From: Megalopta genalis | Taxonomy: Eukaryota > Arthropoda > Insecta > Hymenoptera > Halictidae | Direction of reading: 5' to 3' | DNA: 64,000 nucleotides | Assembly (NCBI RefSeq): GCF_051020955.1 | Contig: NC_135017.1 | Span: forward strand, 186,001 to 250,000 | In this document: in pieces, positions 9,895-20,486 of the stretch | How the letters are laid out: each line of letters starts with the position of its first letter | How positions within the stretch are numbered: the first letter of the stretch is position 1 | Made by a program: the position numbers and the translations under genes | Notes under the pieces: model-generated | Seen by the model: the letters and a program-made list of their open reading frames with translations, nothing else | The model's database searches: none | What the model was told of the DNA's origin: nothing

Positions 9895-12676
9895 GTACAT
9901 CCTACACAAATTTGTAGACTGCGCTGCCGGGCGGGGACCGTTCAGTGGCCCTCCGCGCCGGAGCGTAGATATTAAATGTTTTATGAAAGAGTATCACAAG
10001 TTTGCGCATGAAGCTAACCCTCTCAGTATTGTTACTGTTGAGGACGTGGACGCGTACATAGACATGATTGTCGATCTGGCCGGACGCGCGTCTCGCACTC
10101 TCCACCCCGGGCTGCGCAATAAGCGCCCCGTGTGGTGGTGGAGTAGCGAGATTGCGACGGCCAGAAGATTGGTGTGTAGAGCTAGACGAAGCCTCCAGAG
10201 GGCCAGGCGCGGCCGTGACGCCTGTGTCCTGGAGGTTAGGACCGCGGCCTACAAAGTTTTAAAAAAGGACCTGGCCCGCATTATTGCGAAGGCCAAGTCC
10301 TCATCGTGGAAAGCTTTTACGGATAGTGTGGAGGCGGACGTTTGGGGCCGGCCATACCTCTGGGTCAGGGGTAGGGTCAAGGGACGCTCCCCGCCAGCAT
10401 CCCTTAGCGCCGACGAGGTTGCGGGCGTCGTCCGCAAGCTTTTTGTAACGGAGCCTCCTAGTGGGGCTCCTTTCCCTCGAATTGAGGAATTTTGTTTAGA
10501 GTGCCCTGCCTCTTCTAGGCAGTTTTTTACAGAGGAAGAGGTCGAGGCGGCCATCAAAAGGGTCAAGAGGAAGGCGGCCGGCGTCGACGGTATCGCGTCC
10601 TGCGTGGTCTGGGCTCTTGGGGGAGAGGCACTTAGCCATATTGCCCACCTTTTTAATACATGTATCACTCTGGGATACTTCCCGGAGGCATGGAAGGTGG
10701 GCAGGCTTGTGCTGATTCCCAAGAAGCCTGGACCCGGGGGCGTGGTGTCGTGGCGCCCGCTTTGCCTCCTCTCAAACTTCTCCAAGGCGTTCGAATATTG
10801 TCTCAAGGAGCGCCTTGCGTCCGGGGTTACCTTCGCAAGCAACCAATTTGGCTTTGTCAAGCGCAAAAGCACGGTCGATGCCATGTGTCGTCTCATCGAC
10901 ACATGGGACGCTGCTAAGCGTACAGGTTTGCATTGCGTGATGGTGGCCTTGGACGTCAGGAATGCCTTTAACACCGTACGGTGGGACGGTGTTCTGGGCG
11001 CCTTGGCGGGGAAAGGGGTCTCGGCTCCGCTGCTGCGCGTGTTGAGTAGTTATCTCAGCGTGGTGGAGGCGACGACCCCGACAGGACCTGAGCGTTTTAC
11101 AGTACATGCCGGGGTGCCTCAGGGCTCCGTTCTCGGCCCCTGGCTCTGGAACGCTCAATATGATGGTCTCCTCGAGATGCCTCTCCCTAGGCACTGTAGT
11201 GTCTTAGGGTTTGCCGACGACGTCGCGCTTCTCGTTGGCGCGCGTAGTGCCGACCGCGTGGTTGCGTTGGCCGAGCAAACGCTCGCCCGCATCCACGCGT
11301 GGTTCCGGGATCAACATCTTGAGCTGGCGGAGGAGAAGACCGAGGTCCTGCACCTGACCAGTAGGAAGGCGCCGGAGGCCCTTCAACTTGCCCTCGGTTC
11401 GGCGTCCCTTCGTAGCGGCGGTTGCGTGCGCTACCTCGGGCTACTGATTGAGGGAAATCAGTGCTTCCGCGCGCATGTCAGGCGTAGCTGCGAGAAGGCA
11501 GCCAAGTACGCGGGCCTGCTAGCCCGAATCCTTCCCAACATCCGGGGCGGGGGCTACTGGGCTCGGCTGCTTTACTATAGGGTGGTCGAGTCGGTGGTCC
11601 TCTACGCGGCCCCTGTCTGGGCGCACGTGGCGTCGAGGTGTGGCAACGATAAGGCCATTAACGCGGTCCAGCGTGCGATCCTGGCTCGAGTAGCCAGGAC
11701 GTACAGGACCGTGTCCCTCGACGCCGTTTGCGTTCTGGCGGGCGTGCCGCCCCTGGTGTTGGTGGCGGAGGAAAGGCTGCGTATTTTCCGCAGGCTGTCC
11801 ACCCTCGACAGGGGCTCGGAGTGCTTCGTGTCGGAGGCTGGGCGGGTGAAGGCTGAGGAGAAGCTTGTCACGCTGCAGCGTTGGCAAGCGAGATGGGATG
11901 CTGCAAGGCATGGACGCTGGACCCACCGCTTGATTCCCAATATCAGCGAGTGGATCCAGTGGGGCCCTAAAGTACTCAGCTTTCGCCTAGCCCAGTTTAT
12001 CTCCGGGCACGGATGCTTCGCTGAGTACCTGGCGAGGATGGGCTTTACGGATAGCGATCTCTGCCTGGCATGCGGGGGGGGAGGCTGATGGCCCCGTTCA
12101 CGCGCTCTTGGAGTGTGGGCATTTCGCCGCCGAGAGGGGCGCCGCCGAAAGGGCGATGGGAACCGCCATCAGTCTCGGGAGCTTCATGTCCCTACTTAAG
12201 GATGAAGACACAAGGACTACTCTCGTCTGTTACGTCACTGACGTGATCAAACAGCGAGAGAAACTGGACAGGATTGAGAAACGACGGCACCGCAGGGTGC
12301 GAAGCAGCCGTACGAGACGCAGGCCTCAGCCGTTAGGCTAGGCGTTTATTTTAATTTTATTTTAATTTTTAAATTTTTAGGTTTTCTTTTTCCTTTTTTT
12401 TTTGTCTGACTCTAGGTTTAGTAGTATAGGCTTACCGTGGCCTTAGTTAAACGGTTATTGACTTATGATCCAGACACCCACCGTGCAGGAATCCCGAGAG
12501 GGGACACCGCGGTGGGTGTTCTGCGCAAAGGCTGACGCCTGAGGAGGGGTTTAGTGGGTATACTTGGTATTGCACCCTTTTCGCCAGGGAGTCCCACACT
12601 CCCGCCCACCAACATCATAGGGCGGCGTGCGCAAAGCATTCCCCTCCTCCTGAAAAAAAAAAAAAAAAAAAAAAAA
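9895..12676 (+). mobile_element. 5'-truncated R1/TRAS-type LINE with 24-A tail and target duplication
   Basis: The insertion lies between two identical copies of gggggccctctcct (9881-9894 and 12677-12690; up to 16 bp if the preceding AA is counted) and ends in 24 A residues (12653-12676). This is the hallmark of target-primed reverse transcription. Only the C-terminal part of ORF2 (RT onward) is present; the endonuclease and ORF1 are missing. The element is GC-rich. Confidence 0.9.
9983..12341 (+). pseudogene. LINE reverse transcriptase (ORF2 C-terminal part), frameshifted
   Basis: 701 codons are open from 9983 to 12088, covering a spacer and a complete RT domain: GVDGIASCVVWALGG, LIPKKPGPGG, PLCLLSNFSKAFE, ALDVRNAFNTVRWDG, GVPQGSVLGPWLW and the catalytic FADD box at about residue 410. 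The thumb and tail follow. The C-terminal zinc motif begins (CLACGG) but a run of eight G residues (12074-12081) shifts the frame and a stop follows at once. The remaining cysteine and tail continue in the +1 frame at 12108-12341 (ECGHF onward). Seven G residues would be expected, so this is a one-base insertion or a sequencing error. ORF1 and the endonuclease are absent. Confidence 0.9.
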
Positions 12677-12690
12677 GGGGGCCCTCTCCT

Positions 12691-12912
12691 GCGGGGGAGA
12701 CGTCCCCAACACGTACCTTTGGCCTCGGTTCCGGCTAGATGGGTAGCTGGACGACAAAAACAGCCCTGGTCCAGTCAATCGGCTTGGAACGACCATATGC
12801 TTCGGCAAGTAGGTTCTGCTGAGCGAGAATGCGTGCTAGGCTGAGCAATCGACCGAGTCAGCAGACTATATCCGGTGAGTAGCCCTAACCCAGCCTGATA
12901 GCGGGTTCCAAA
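12691..12912 (+). other. Resumed 5' UTR of R1-clade LINE copy A
   Basis: From gcgggggagacgtcccc to gcgggttccaaaatgtg the sequence follows copy B (20262-20487) closely, confirming that 9895-12676 is an insertion into this UTR. Confidence 0.75.
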
Positions 12913-13800
12913 ATGTGGTTCCTAAAAGCGCGTCCTGCCGTAGTGAGTGCGATGCGACCTGGGCCGTCCAAGGGAACTCTCCCGAAGACGGTCTGCAATG
13001 CCGCGCAGCCGACCTACGCCCAAGTGGCCAAGATCGACTGCAAAAGAGCTTCCCCGGAAGCAGGTAGACCACAATCACAGCATGTGGTAAGAATCTTCGC
13101 GCCGAAAGAGAAGGAACAGAGCAGCGTGATTACGAAGGAGACTGTTCTCTCCCTCATCAAACCAGCGAAGGAGGCGATCCGTGCGAAGTCGGTCCGACGC
13201 ATCCACTCCGGTGGCATCGTCGTCGAGACCGACCGCTAGGAGGACCTAAACGCCTTCGTTGGCAATGAAAAGCTCAAAGATGCGGGACTGTCCGTCTCCT
13301 TACCCACCAAACGGGACCCTGAGGTTTTGGTTTACGACGTCCCGAGAAGGATGGGTAAGGAGGAAATTGCCTCCAGTCTCTGACGGCAAAATCTCTGTGA
13401 AGCTACACAGGAGGATGTGCCTCCGGGAATTCAAGTCAACCACATGGCCGGCAAGACCCCGGAGACAGCCATCTGGGTCGTGGCCGTCAGTCCGCAGAAT
13501 CTTCTGCGGCTGAAACAGAGGGGTGGCTGGGTATACCTTGGGTGGAACTGCTGCCGAGTGCGGGACTACGTCCAGGTGACCCGATGCTACCGATGTCAAC
13601 GCTTCGGGCACACCTCGAAGCGTTGTAAATTCAAGGAGGACGTGTGCGGTCACTGCTCAGAGAAGGGGCATACCTACACCCTCTGTAGCAGGAAGAGCAA
13701 ACCTCCGGTCTGCTCCAACTGCAAGGATAGAGGGTGGACGACCAGGAAGACTGTCGAATACCCTCGGCCTCCTCCGGCATCTCGACCAGATAGCAGCTGA
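12913..13800 (+). pseudogene. R1-clade LINE copy A ORF1 (gag) remnant
   Basis: This matches the second half of copy B ORF1. Recognisable parts are SAVRPGPSKGTLPKTV-like sequence, the RIHSGGIVVETDR block and three CCHC knuckles (CYRCQRFGHTSKRC, CGHCSEKGHTYTLC, CSNCKDRG). In-frame stops occur after ETDR (near 13237) and at 13381. The first half of ORF1 is deleted at 12913. Confidence 0.8.
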
Positions 13801-13903
13801 ACAAAAGTCCCTGTTCGATCTGCGACGACAAGAGCATCGGCTTTCATTAAAGCTTTCATTACTGCGTCCTATCAGGAGGCACTAGCTTTGGAGACGTCTC
13901 GTA

Positions 13904-14390
13904 TGATCTATGGCTAGTATGGACGACCGACTACGTTCGAGAATTATCCGAGTCATGCAGCATAATATGCAGCGGGCACGGAATGTGACCGACGAAGTCT
14001 GGACTGAGATGCACACACGTGGGACGGATGTGCTGCTTACACAAGAGCCATACAGCTGGCGGGTTACAGTGCTTGGGTTGGGGCTATCGACGAGAGTGAT
14101 CATAGCAGGTGACCCGATCCTGTGCAAGCATCACAGGCTCGTTCGGAAGCTTCTTTCTGATCAGCTAGTATTTTTAATGCTCTAAAGAGGTTGAATCACG
14201 TCTGGCACATTTGGAAAGTGCTTTGTGTGCACTGAGAAACACCAGAGTCATTATCTCTGCCGGCGTCAACGGTACGTCTATCCTCTGGGTAAGCGCCAAG
14301 ACGGGCGCGAGAGGCTGTAAGCTCGAAGAGTTTACCATGAGTCATTGCTTGGTTGTCTCGAACAAGGCTGGAAACGTCGGACTTTGTATT
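13904..14390 (+). pseudogene. R1-clade LINE copy A ORF2 endonuclease remnant
   Basis: The N-terminal AP endonuclease-like region is recognisable (VMQHNMQRARNVTDEVW, LLTQEPYSWR) and parallels copy B residues 15-180. Frameshifts occur from about 14110, with a deletion, and homology ends near 14390 before the RT. Confidence 0.75.
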
Positions 14391-15089
14391 TTTGTATAAC
14401 ATTGCTAATTCGAATGTTGGACTGAACGGTTTCCGATAGTAACATTAATTTATTGTTGCACTTCCTGTGACATTCTGTTGCAGCGCCAACAATATTCAAG
14501 AAACTTTAGCGCGCCATTCAAATCTGCCTCAAGACTTTTGTTACACGCGTTACAGTACTACGCTCGAATTCAGGTGTCATTTATAATAGTTCGATCTCTT
14601 TCTACAGTTATCAAAAACAGTTTAAAAAATGCCTTAAAAGTACTGCACACCGGTTTGTGAATCAAAAATATAAACTTCACAATGTTCGGACATAAATTTT
14701 CATCAATGTGTATTAAAATATCCTGAAGAGAGATTATGTAGATACCGTAGGTGTTCACTAATTTCTTGTTCTTTCCCTTTATTTCTACAGAGTTCCTACA
14801 AAATCGAAAACAATGGAGAAATGAATACAAATATTGAAAAGTAATTATAGTATGAAATGTAAACTTCCATTTCCACTATCACTATGTTCTTTTGCAACAA
14901 TGCTCACCAGGAATAAATAAAACAGCACTTGAAATTTTAGAAAACAAATTTGTTTCGGAAAAGAGGGCGGACAAGAAGCGTGTAGTGGTTTGTAAAGTAA
15001 AAAGAAATATGTAGATATTATAGCAGGTTAGGAATATCTATTTATCGATATTGTACATGGAATGAATTTGAATCCAATACCTGAGACAC
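14391..15089. other. AT-rich non-coding stretch
   Basis: No supportable ORF, RNA gene or clear repeat was seen. Confidence 0.5.
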
Positions 15090-16560
15090 AGAATATATTG
15101 GTGGTTCTGCTAGCCTATATAAACAGCAATTGGAAGATCCCTATTTTGTTAATAGTCTGATTGGACCACAAAATGCAGAGATTGTCGAGGAACACTTAAC
15201 TCACTATGCCGTCCGGTGGCACCACGTTGGTGCCTAGCGAAAACTATCGAGCAAGCGCGGTGGCACCACTTTGATGCCATGCGAATTTGTGAAACCGACA
15301 ACCGAAAACGCAGAAAGGCCAGTGCTACCAGCGCCAAACGAAAGAATCTCGATTAGATGTGCAGACGGTATAGTGTTAATAATATTGACAAGATATGTCA
15401 GCATCTCATCAATTACATTTGATGGCTTACTGTCTAATTTAGCAATGTGCATAGAATTAGGGGTAGACATTTCCGTCATCAAATGAGTTGGCCAATATGT
15501 TTTTAATCCTGAAACGAGTGAATCTATTTATATCACACCGGATGTATGCCACTCATTGAAGATAATAAGAAATTCTTTAGGAAATGTGCGACATGTGCGA
15601 TTCAGAAGGGAGATTAATTTCGTAGATGCTGTTTAAAAAATTAGTTCATATTTAAGAAATAATTGGTGTGCATCTTCGAATGAAAATAACAAGGAAGCGC
15701 ATGGAATTTCAGGAAAATATAATGAATGTTAAGTTAGCTACCGAGACATTGAGTGAAAGTGTCAGCATTGCATTAACACGTTGAGTGCCACGTCAGTCAT
15801 GGGTGGCTGAACTTAAACTTTCCGTTTAGGCCGCGTCAACCACCGGTGGCTGACAGTGTAAAATATGATATAAAACTAAAAAATTTACATTGTTTTAAGT
15901 AATTACTGAAAATTGATTTAAAATATACTTAATTTTTATTTATTACAGGATTATATCATTAAGACATTTTAATGGATTTTATTGAAATATGGTAAACATA
16001 AAAACAGTTGTCTCTTACAGGTATCACAAATTGTGACAACTCGTTTAGTTATTTTTCTGGCCATTGCTCTACCATATTGTGTCACATTTTTTTCATAACA
16101 CCATTTACAATATTTTCGCACTGCAGAGACTTTTCCAGGTTTTTTGGGGTTTGCAATACTGTGTGTAGCCTGACAGGGATTTCCTTAAGAATTCGCATGG
16201 CGCTCATCGCGTTAAAATATTTAAAAGACAACGGATATCAGCAATTTCTGAACGTAGAGCAATATTTTGCTCCAACATGAATTACGTATTTGATGTACTC
16301 AAACAACAAATTAAAGTATGGCATATCAACAGACAATATTAAAGACATAATTGGTAAAGTAGAGAACATAATTCGTTGCGTGAAATAATTAAAGACTCAT
16401 AATGAATTAGTTAACCGTTCTAAAAAAATGCTGACTATTTTAGTATAACTACATTGCAGGGTATTCTTGAAATATACCATGATTACATTAAAACGTATAA
16501 TGGATACCAGTTGCCATATTAGTTATCTACACAATAAGGAGTCTCCATCATAGCTGTCTC
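15090..16560 (+). pseudogene. P-element-like (THAP9-type) transposase relic
   Basis: Plus-strand frames show blocks resembling the RNase H-like core and insertion domain of P/THAP9 transposases: ISSITFDGLLSNLAMCIELG, VGQYVFNPET, YITPDVCHSLKIIRNSLGN (15290-15600), then GVHLRMKITRKRMEFQ with NVKLATETLSESVSIAL (15664-15775) and ALKYLKDNGYQQFL (16200-16250). Stops and frameshifts are frequent. The reading continues across the TTAA-bounded insertion at 15777-16184 when that segment is ignored. The assignment comes from remembered family patterns; no intact catalytic set is visible. Confidence 0.5.
15777..16184 (-). mobile_element. piggyBac-like fragment flanked by TTAA
   Basis: The segment lies between TTAA at 15773-15776 and 16185-16188. 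Its left end, cacgttgagtgccacg, closely resembles the end of the MITE at 28768. The minus-strand translation at about 16000-16190 gives a cysteine-rich tail (KYCKWCYEK, then CDTCKRQL) like the C-terminal zinc domain of piggyBac transposases. The opposite terminus does not mirror the left one, so the copy is truncated. Confidence 0.55.
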
Positions 16561-17295
16561 TCTGATATAGTCCGATATTTATTAGATTTTATTTATTTAT
16601 AAGATTTGACTGTTGCGAGTAGAGAAATGCTTATTCTTCGTGTCTTATGCCACAGTTCAATTCTGCGTGTCTTTCTCTTCGAATGCTATCTAATAAATAA
16701 ATAGAGACAATGCCTCAGTTACGAACGTAGTTAGCAGCGTGGATGTTAATACAAGTACATTTCTGTTTTTAAATCAGCAAGTGGAAGTGGTTATTAAACA
16801 GTGAAACTGTTAAACTTAGGATAGTGTAAATGTTAATATAATAAGTGTATTATAAGAGTAGTAAAACATAATTAGTGTAGTATACAGGATGTACAATAGC
16901 TTACTCAGAATCGGGAAATTGGCTTTGTATACGAGTTATTAAAGAAAAACATTGACTAATGAGAGACGAGCTCAACTGGCGCGAGACGGCCGAGCCAACG
17001 GATAGTCGCAGCCCAGTTCCGTTTATTGAATTGGTCGCCTGGGACAAGCTGATCTCAACCCGCATTGGCCAGTGTAATCCGGACAGTACTATATTGCGCG
17101 AGACGTTTGGGACACTCTGTGTATGCTGTAAGTCTCTCTTCTCTCTCTCTCTCTCACACACACACACAATCAAACATCAATACTTCAAAGAGAGGAGATA
17201 GAGAACAAGTTGAGGGCAGTTGATCAATGCTGATAAAACTTATTATTATTTAGCGCTAGGGATAAAACAAGAATAAAAGGAAAGAAAAGATATAG
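16561..17295. other. AT-rich non-coding stretch with a foldback-family fragment and a microsatellite
   Basis: Bases 16887-17095 resemble the interior of the foldback MITE at 60328 (acgagttattaa, cgagctcaactggcg, agcccagttccg). A (CT)n(CA)n microsatellite occupies 17132-17169. No gene was seen. Confidence 0.5.
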
Positions 17296-17495
17296 CATTG
17301 CTGAAGGTTATCACCTGCTAGACTTGTCAGTATCATCATTCGGTTACCGAATGCATGCATGGAAACCCTGCTTAATATAACCAATCTGATTAACATTATA
17401 CTGAAGGTCATCACCTACTAGTCTCGTCCATATAGTTATTCGGTTACTAAACGGATACAAGAAAACAATATTTAATATAACCAATTTAATTAATT
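17296..17495 (+). repeat. Tandem pair of about 100-bp direct repeats
   Basis: Two diverged copies share ctgaaggt-atcacct, a TTCGGTTAC-aa core and taatataaccaat, at about 17296-17393 and 17396-17494. Origin unknown. Confidence 0.6.
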
Positions 17496-17559
17496 TTGTA
17501 GCATCCAGTCTTATGCACAATGGAAACCTTAGTCCAACGTAATTTATGACTCCTCTTCG

Positions 17560-19216
17560 AAGAAGCTATTTTTAAGATGATAAGTTCCAAACCTTGACAA
17601 CGCATGTTTGCAGTAGAGTTTTTTTTAGAAATACCTCAATAGCAAACGGAGACCGTCGAAAGCTAATGGTAAAGCAGTGTAAGGCACACCACAGATCTGA
17701 TATATGTTTTCACGGTCCTCTGACAGTCTCCACAGTGCCTTCGCCAGTTGAGCCTTCGAAATATCAAAGAATATAAACAATTTAAAAAGTATACAAATGA
17801 CAGAGTATGTTCAATAGAATTTTTAAATTACTCATACCATTACTTTGGGCTGAGAGATTATTACTCTCAAGTCAAAGTACACTGGACTTTTCAAACCAAC
17901 TTTGGTCACAAATGCATCGCGACTCGTCTGAAGACAAAGTTCGCAGAAGAATAAAGAACTATTCTACATCGTAAAACGAGTACACAGGTCCTTTCGATAC
18001 CGAACAAAACCGTGATAATATCGCGATGCCGGTAGGAGCAGCCCAAAATCAGGTGACCAGCGTTTCGACGGCACAGAAGGATCCGATCGAAAGGTTGGTC
18101 AATATGCTTGGACAATTGGAGATGCGAATAATCGAACTGAACCGATCGCGTCCGCCAAGAAGAGCGTACCAGTCCGATTACAGTGGTCGCTCGAAATCGA
18201 AAGGTCGACATCAGAGCGCGTCGCCCAGGAAGAAGGAGCACTGTTGGTACCACCAGACGTTCGGGAAGAAATCAACGAAATGTAGGCCGCCGTGCACATA
18301 CGGTGCGGGAAACGCGGAGGCACACCACTGAATGCGGCGATGAGTGATGGGCCGAAGACCTGCCGCCTTTTCATATTAGAGCGGACACGCAACGAGGAGT
18401 ATTTAATAGATACAGGATCGTACCACTGCGTGTACCCTCGATCATACAAAAGAGTCGTCTGTCCAAAGGAAAATATGAATTGTTTGCTGCCAACGGGTCC
18501 ATCATCAGCACCTACGGACTGAAGTCGGCGAACCTCGACCTGGGACTGCGACGGGCCTTCACATGGAGGTTCGTCATCGCAGACGTTTCAAAACCTATAA
18601 TCGGGGCCGACTTCCTGACCCACTACGGACTGCTCGTGGACCTCAAAGGCAGACAACTCCTAGATGAGACGACGACGCTGACGACAACCGGGAGGATCGC
18701 CACGATGGAGACACCGTCCATCAAGGCGACAATGGGGAATTCAGCCTACCAGCAGCTTTTGGCGGAATACCGATCCTGGTGCGTTACATAAGGAACGGCA
18801 GGTAAGGCACAATGTATCGCCGGAACTGTTAAAAAACGCCAAAGCGGAATTTGAGGATCTATTAAGTCTCGGTCACATCCGTCCTTCTAAGAGCCAGTGG
18901 GCGTCAGCCCTTCACATGGTTGCTAAGACGGATAGCGGATGGAGACCCTGTGGAGACTATAGATTACTCAATCCCCGCACAGTCCCCAACCGCTACCCGA
19001 TTCCGCATATCGAGGATTTTTCGAGGATGCTATCCGGGAAGACGATTTTCTCGACGATTGATTTGGTACGAGCGTACCATCGAATTCCTGTCCACCCGGA
19101 CGACATTCCGAAAACCGCGATAACGACGCCATTCGGATTATTCGAATATGTAGCGCAGACGTTCCAGCGGTTTATAGATACCGTGATAAGAGGACTTGAT
19201 TTCTGCTGCACATATC
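17560..19216 (+). mobile_element. Ty3/Gypsy element C, cut by R1-clade LINE copy B
   Basis: A plus-strand Gypsy element with a Gag tail, protease and RT. It ends at the RT catalytic box, exactly where the LINE starts (19217). No continuation of this element was found on the far side of the LINE. The 5' border is unclear. Confidence 0.7.
18026..19216 (+). pseudogene. Gypsy C gag-pol pseudogene
   Basis: The Gag C-terminus contains CWYHQTFGKKSTKC with a second cysteine pair (18240-18300). The protease follows in other frames (EEYLIDTGSYHC, then IIGADFLTHYGLLVDLKG). RT is open from 18916 to the break: GWRPCGDYRLLNPRTVPNRY, FSTIDLVRAYHRIPVHP, ITTPFGLFEYV and QRFIDTVIRGLDFCCTYL, where the following Asp-Asp would complete the active site but LINE sequence begins instead. 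At least three frameshifts separate the blocks. Confidence 0.8.
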
Positions 19217-19330
19217 TGGCGGTGGCGGTCTGTGGCCACCCAGGGTTGAGAGGCGACCCCCGAACTAGTCCTCGCGAAGGTTGTTGCTACTACCGAGTCG
19301 ATGGGTGCGTCGACGATGAAGGCATTTTAG

Positions 19331-19988
19331 ACCGTCAGTGCGTCGTACATGTAGTACTTCGCATAATGGCGAGGCCCCTGAACTAAGCATACGGGCTGTG
19401 GCGTGTTCATGTACAGCATTGAATATGCTGTACTACTCCCTACCGGGGGACTGTTGTCACTTGTGGCTGCAGTCCCCCGCGTCACGTTATGCGGTTTTTC
19501 TGGTCTGACTGGAATGCCGCATTTTCGTTGTCTGAACACGCCACAAAGCAACACGCCGTCGGATTGAATGTTGCTGCTGAGTCGATAGGTGCATCGGCGA
19601 TGAAGGCACTTGAGACCGTCAGTGCGTTGTACATGTAGCGCTTCGCATAATGACGAGGCCCGTGATTAAGCAAGCGGGCTGTGGCGTGTTCCTGTGCAGC
19701 ATTGAACATGCTGTACTACTCCTATCCGGGGGATAGGAGATGCATCAGATGCATCGGCGATGAGGGTATTTGAGACCGCCAGTGCGTTGTACATGTAGTA
19801 CTTCGCATAATGGCGAGGCCCCTGAACTAAGCATACGGGCTGTGGCATGTTCATGTACAGCATTGAATATGCTGTACTACTCCCTACCGGGGGACTGTTG
19901 TCACTTGTGGCTGCAGTCCCCCGCGTCACGTTATGCGGTTTTTCTGGTCTGGCCGGAATGCCGCATTTTCGTTGTCTGAACGCGCCAC
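19331..19988 (+). repeat. 5' UTR direct repeats of LINE copy B
   Basis: A unit of about 215 bases (gaccgtcagtgcg ... gtctgaac-cgcca) occurs at about 19331-19548 and 19768-19988, nearly identical. A partial copy lies between them at about 19613-19737. Such 5' repeats often carry internal promoter activity in LINEs, but that is inference. Confidence 0.75.
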
Positions 19989-20486
19989 GTAGCAGCATGC
20001 CGCTGGATCTAGAAATCGGGATGCAACCAATCACCTGGGCAACCCAGGCCGCAAGGGGCAAACGTGCCCTAGCCACACTTGAGCCTCCACGAAATAAGGT
20101 ACCGCTGGATAGCTCGTATTCTCAAAACGCAGCGAACTGAACAAAGTGTGGTGGAGAGGAAGAGGCAGCCTCTCCGACTGCTGTCTCCCGCGTGTTTGCC
20201 GTGCGTGGCGACCCTTGTCGTCGGAAAAGAGGATCCTGGGATCTGAGGGGGCCCTCTCCTGCGGGTGAGACGTCCCCAACACGTACCTTTGGCCTCTGCT
20301 TCGGCTAGATGGGAGGCTGGACGAGAAAAGCAGCCCTGGTCCAGTCAATCGGCTTGGAACGACCATACGCTTCGGCGAGTGGGTTCTGACGGGTGAGGAC
20401 GCGGGTTGGGTTGAGTAATCGGCCCAGTCAGCAGACTATGTCCGGTGCGTAGCCCTAACCCAGCCTGATGGCGGGTTCCAAAATGT

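Larger units (their letters stand above)
7059..14390 (+). mobile_element. R1-clade LINE, copy A, carrying two nested insertions
   Basis: Segments 7059-7165, 9155-9894 and 12691-14390 match, in order, the R1-clade element at 19217-25658. Both copies begin with the same word, tggcggtggcggtct. The copy is interrupted by a palindromic element (7166-9150) and by another LINE (9895-12676). After the second insertion its 5' UTR resumes, then jumps at about 12913 over roughly 760 bases of gag, continues through the gag zinc knuckles into the endonuclease, and stops near 14390 with no RT. Loss of the 3' part is atypical for LINEs, which normally lose the 5' end, so a later deletion is likely. Confidence 0.8.

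Noticed and set aside
10249..10974. 241-codon minus-strand open frame opposite the LINE RT
   Set aside because: Antisense shadow of a GC-rich RT coding region; no domain.
12554..12844. Open frames across the poly(A) tract
   Set aside because: Poly-Lys/poly-Phe produced by the 24-A tail; not genes.
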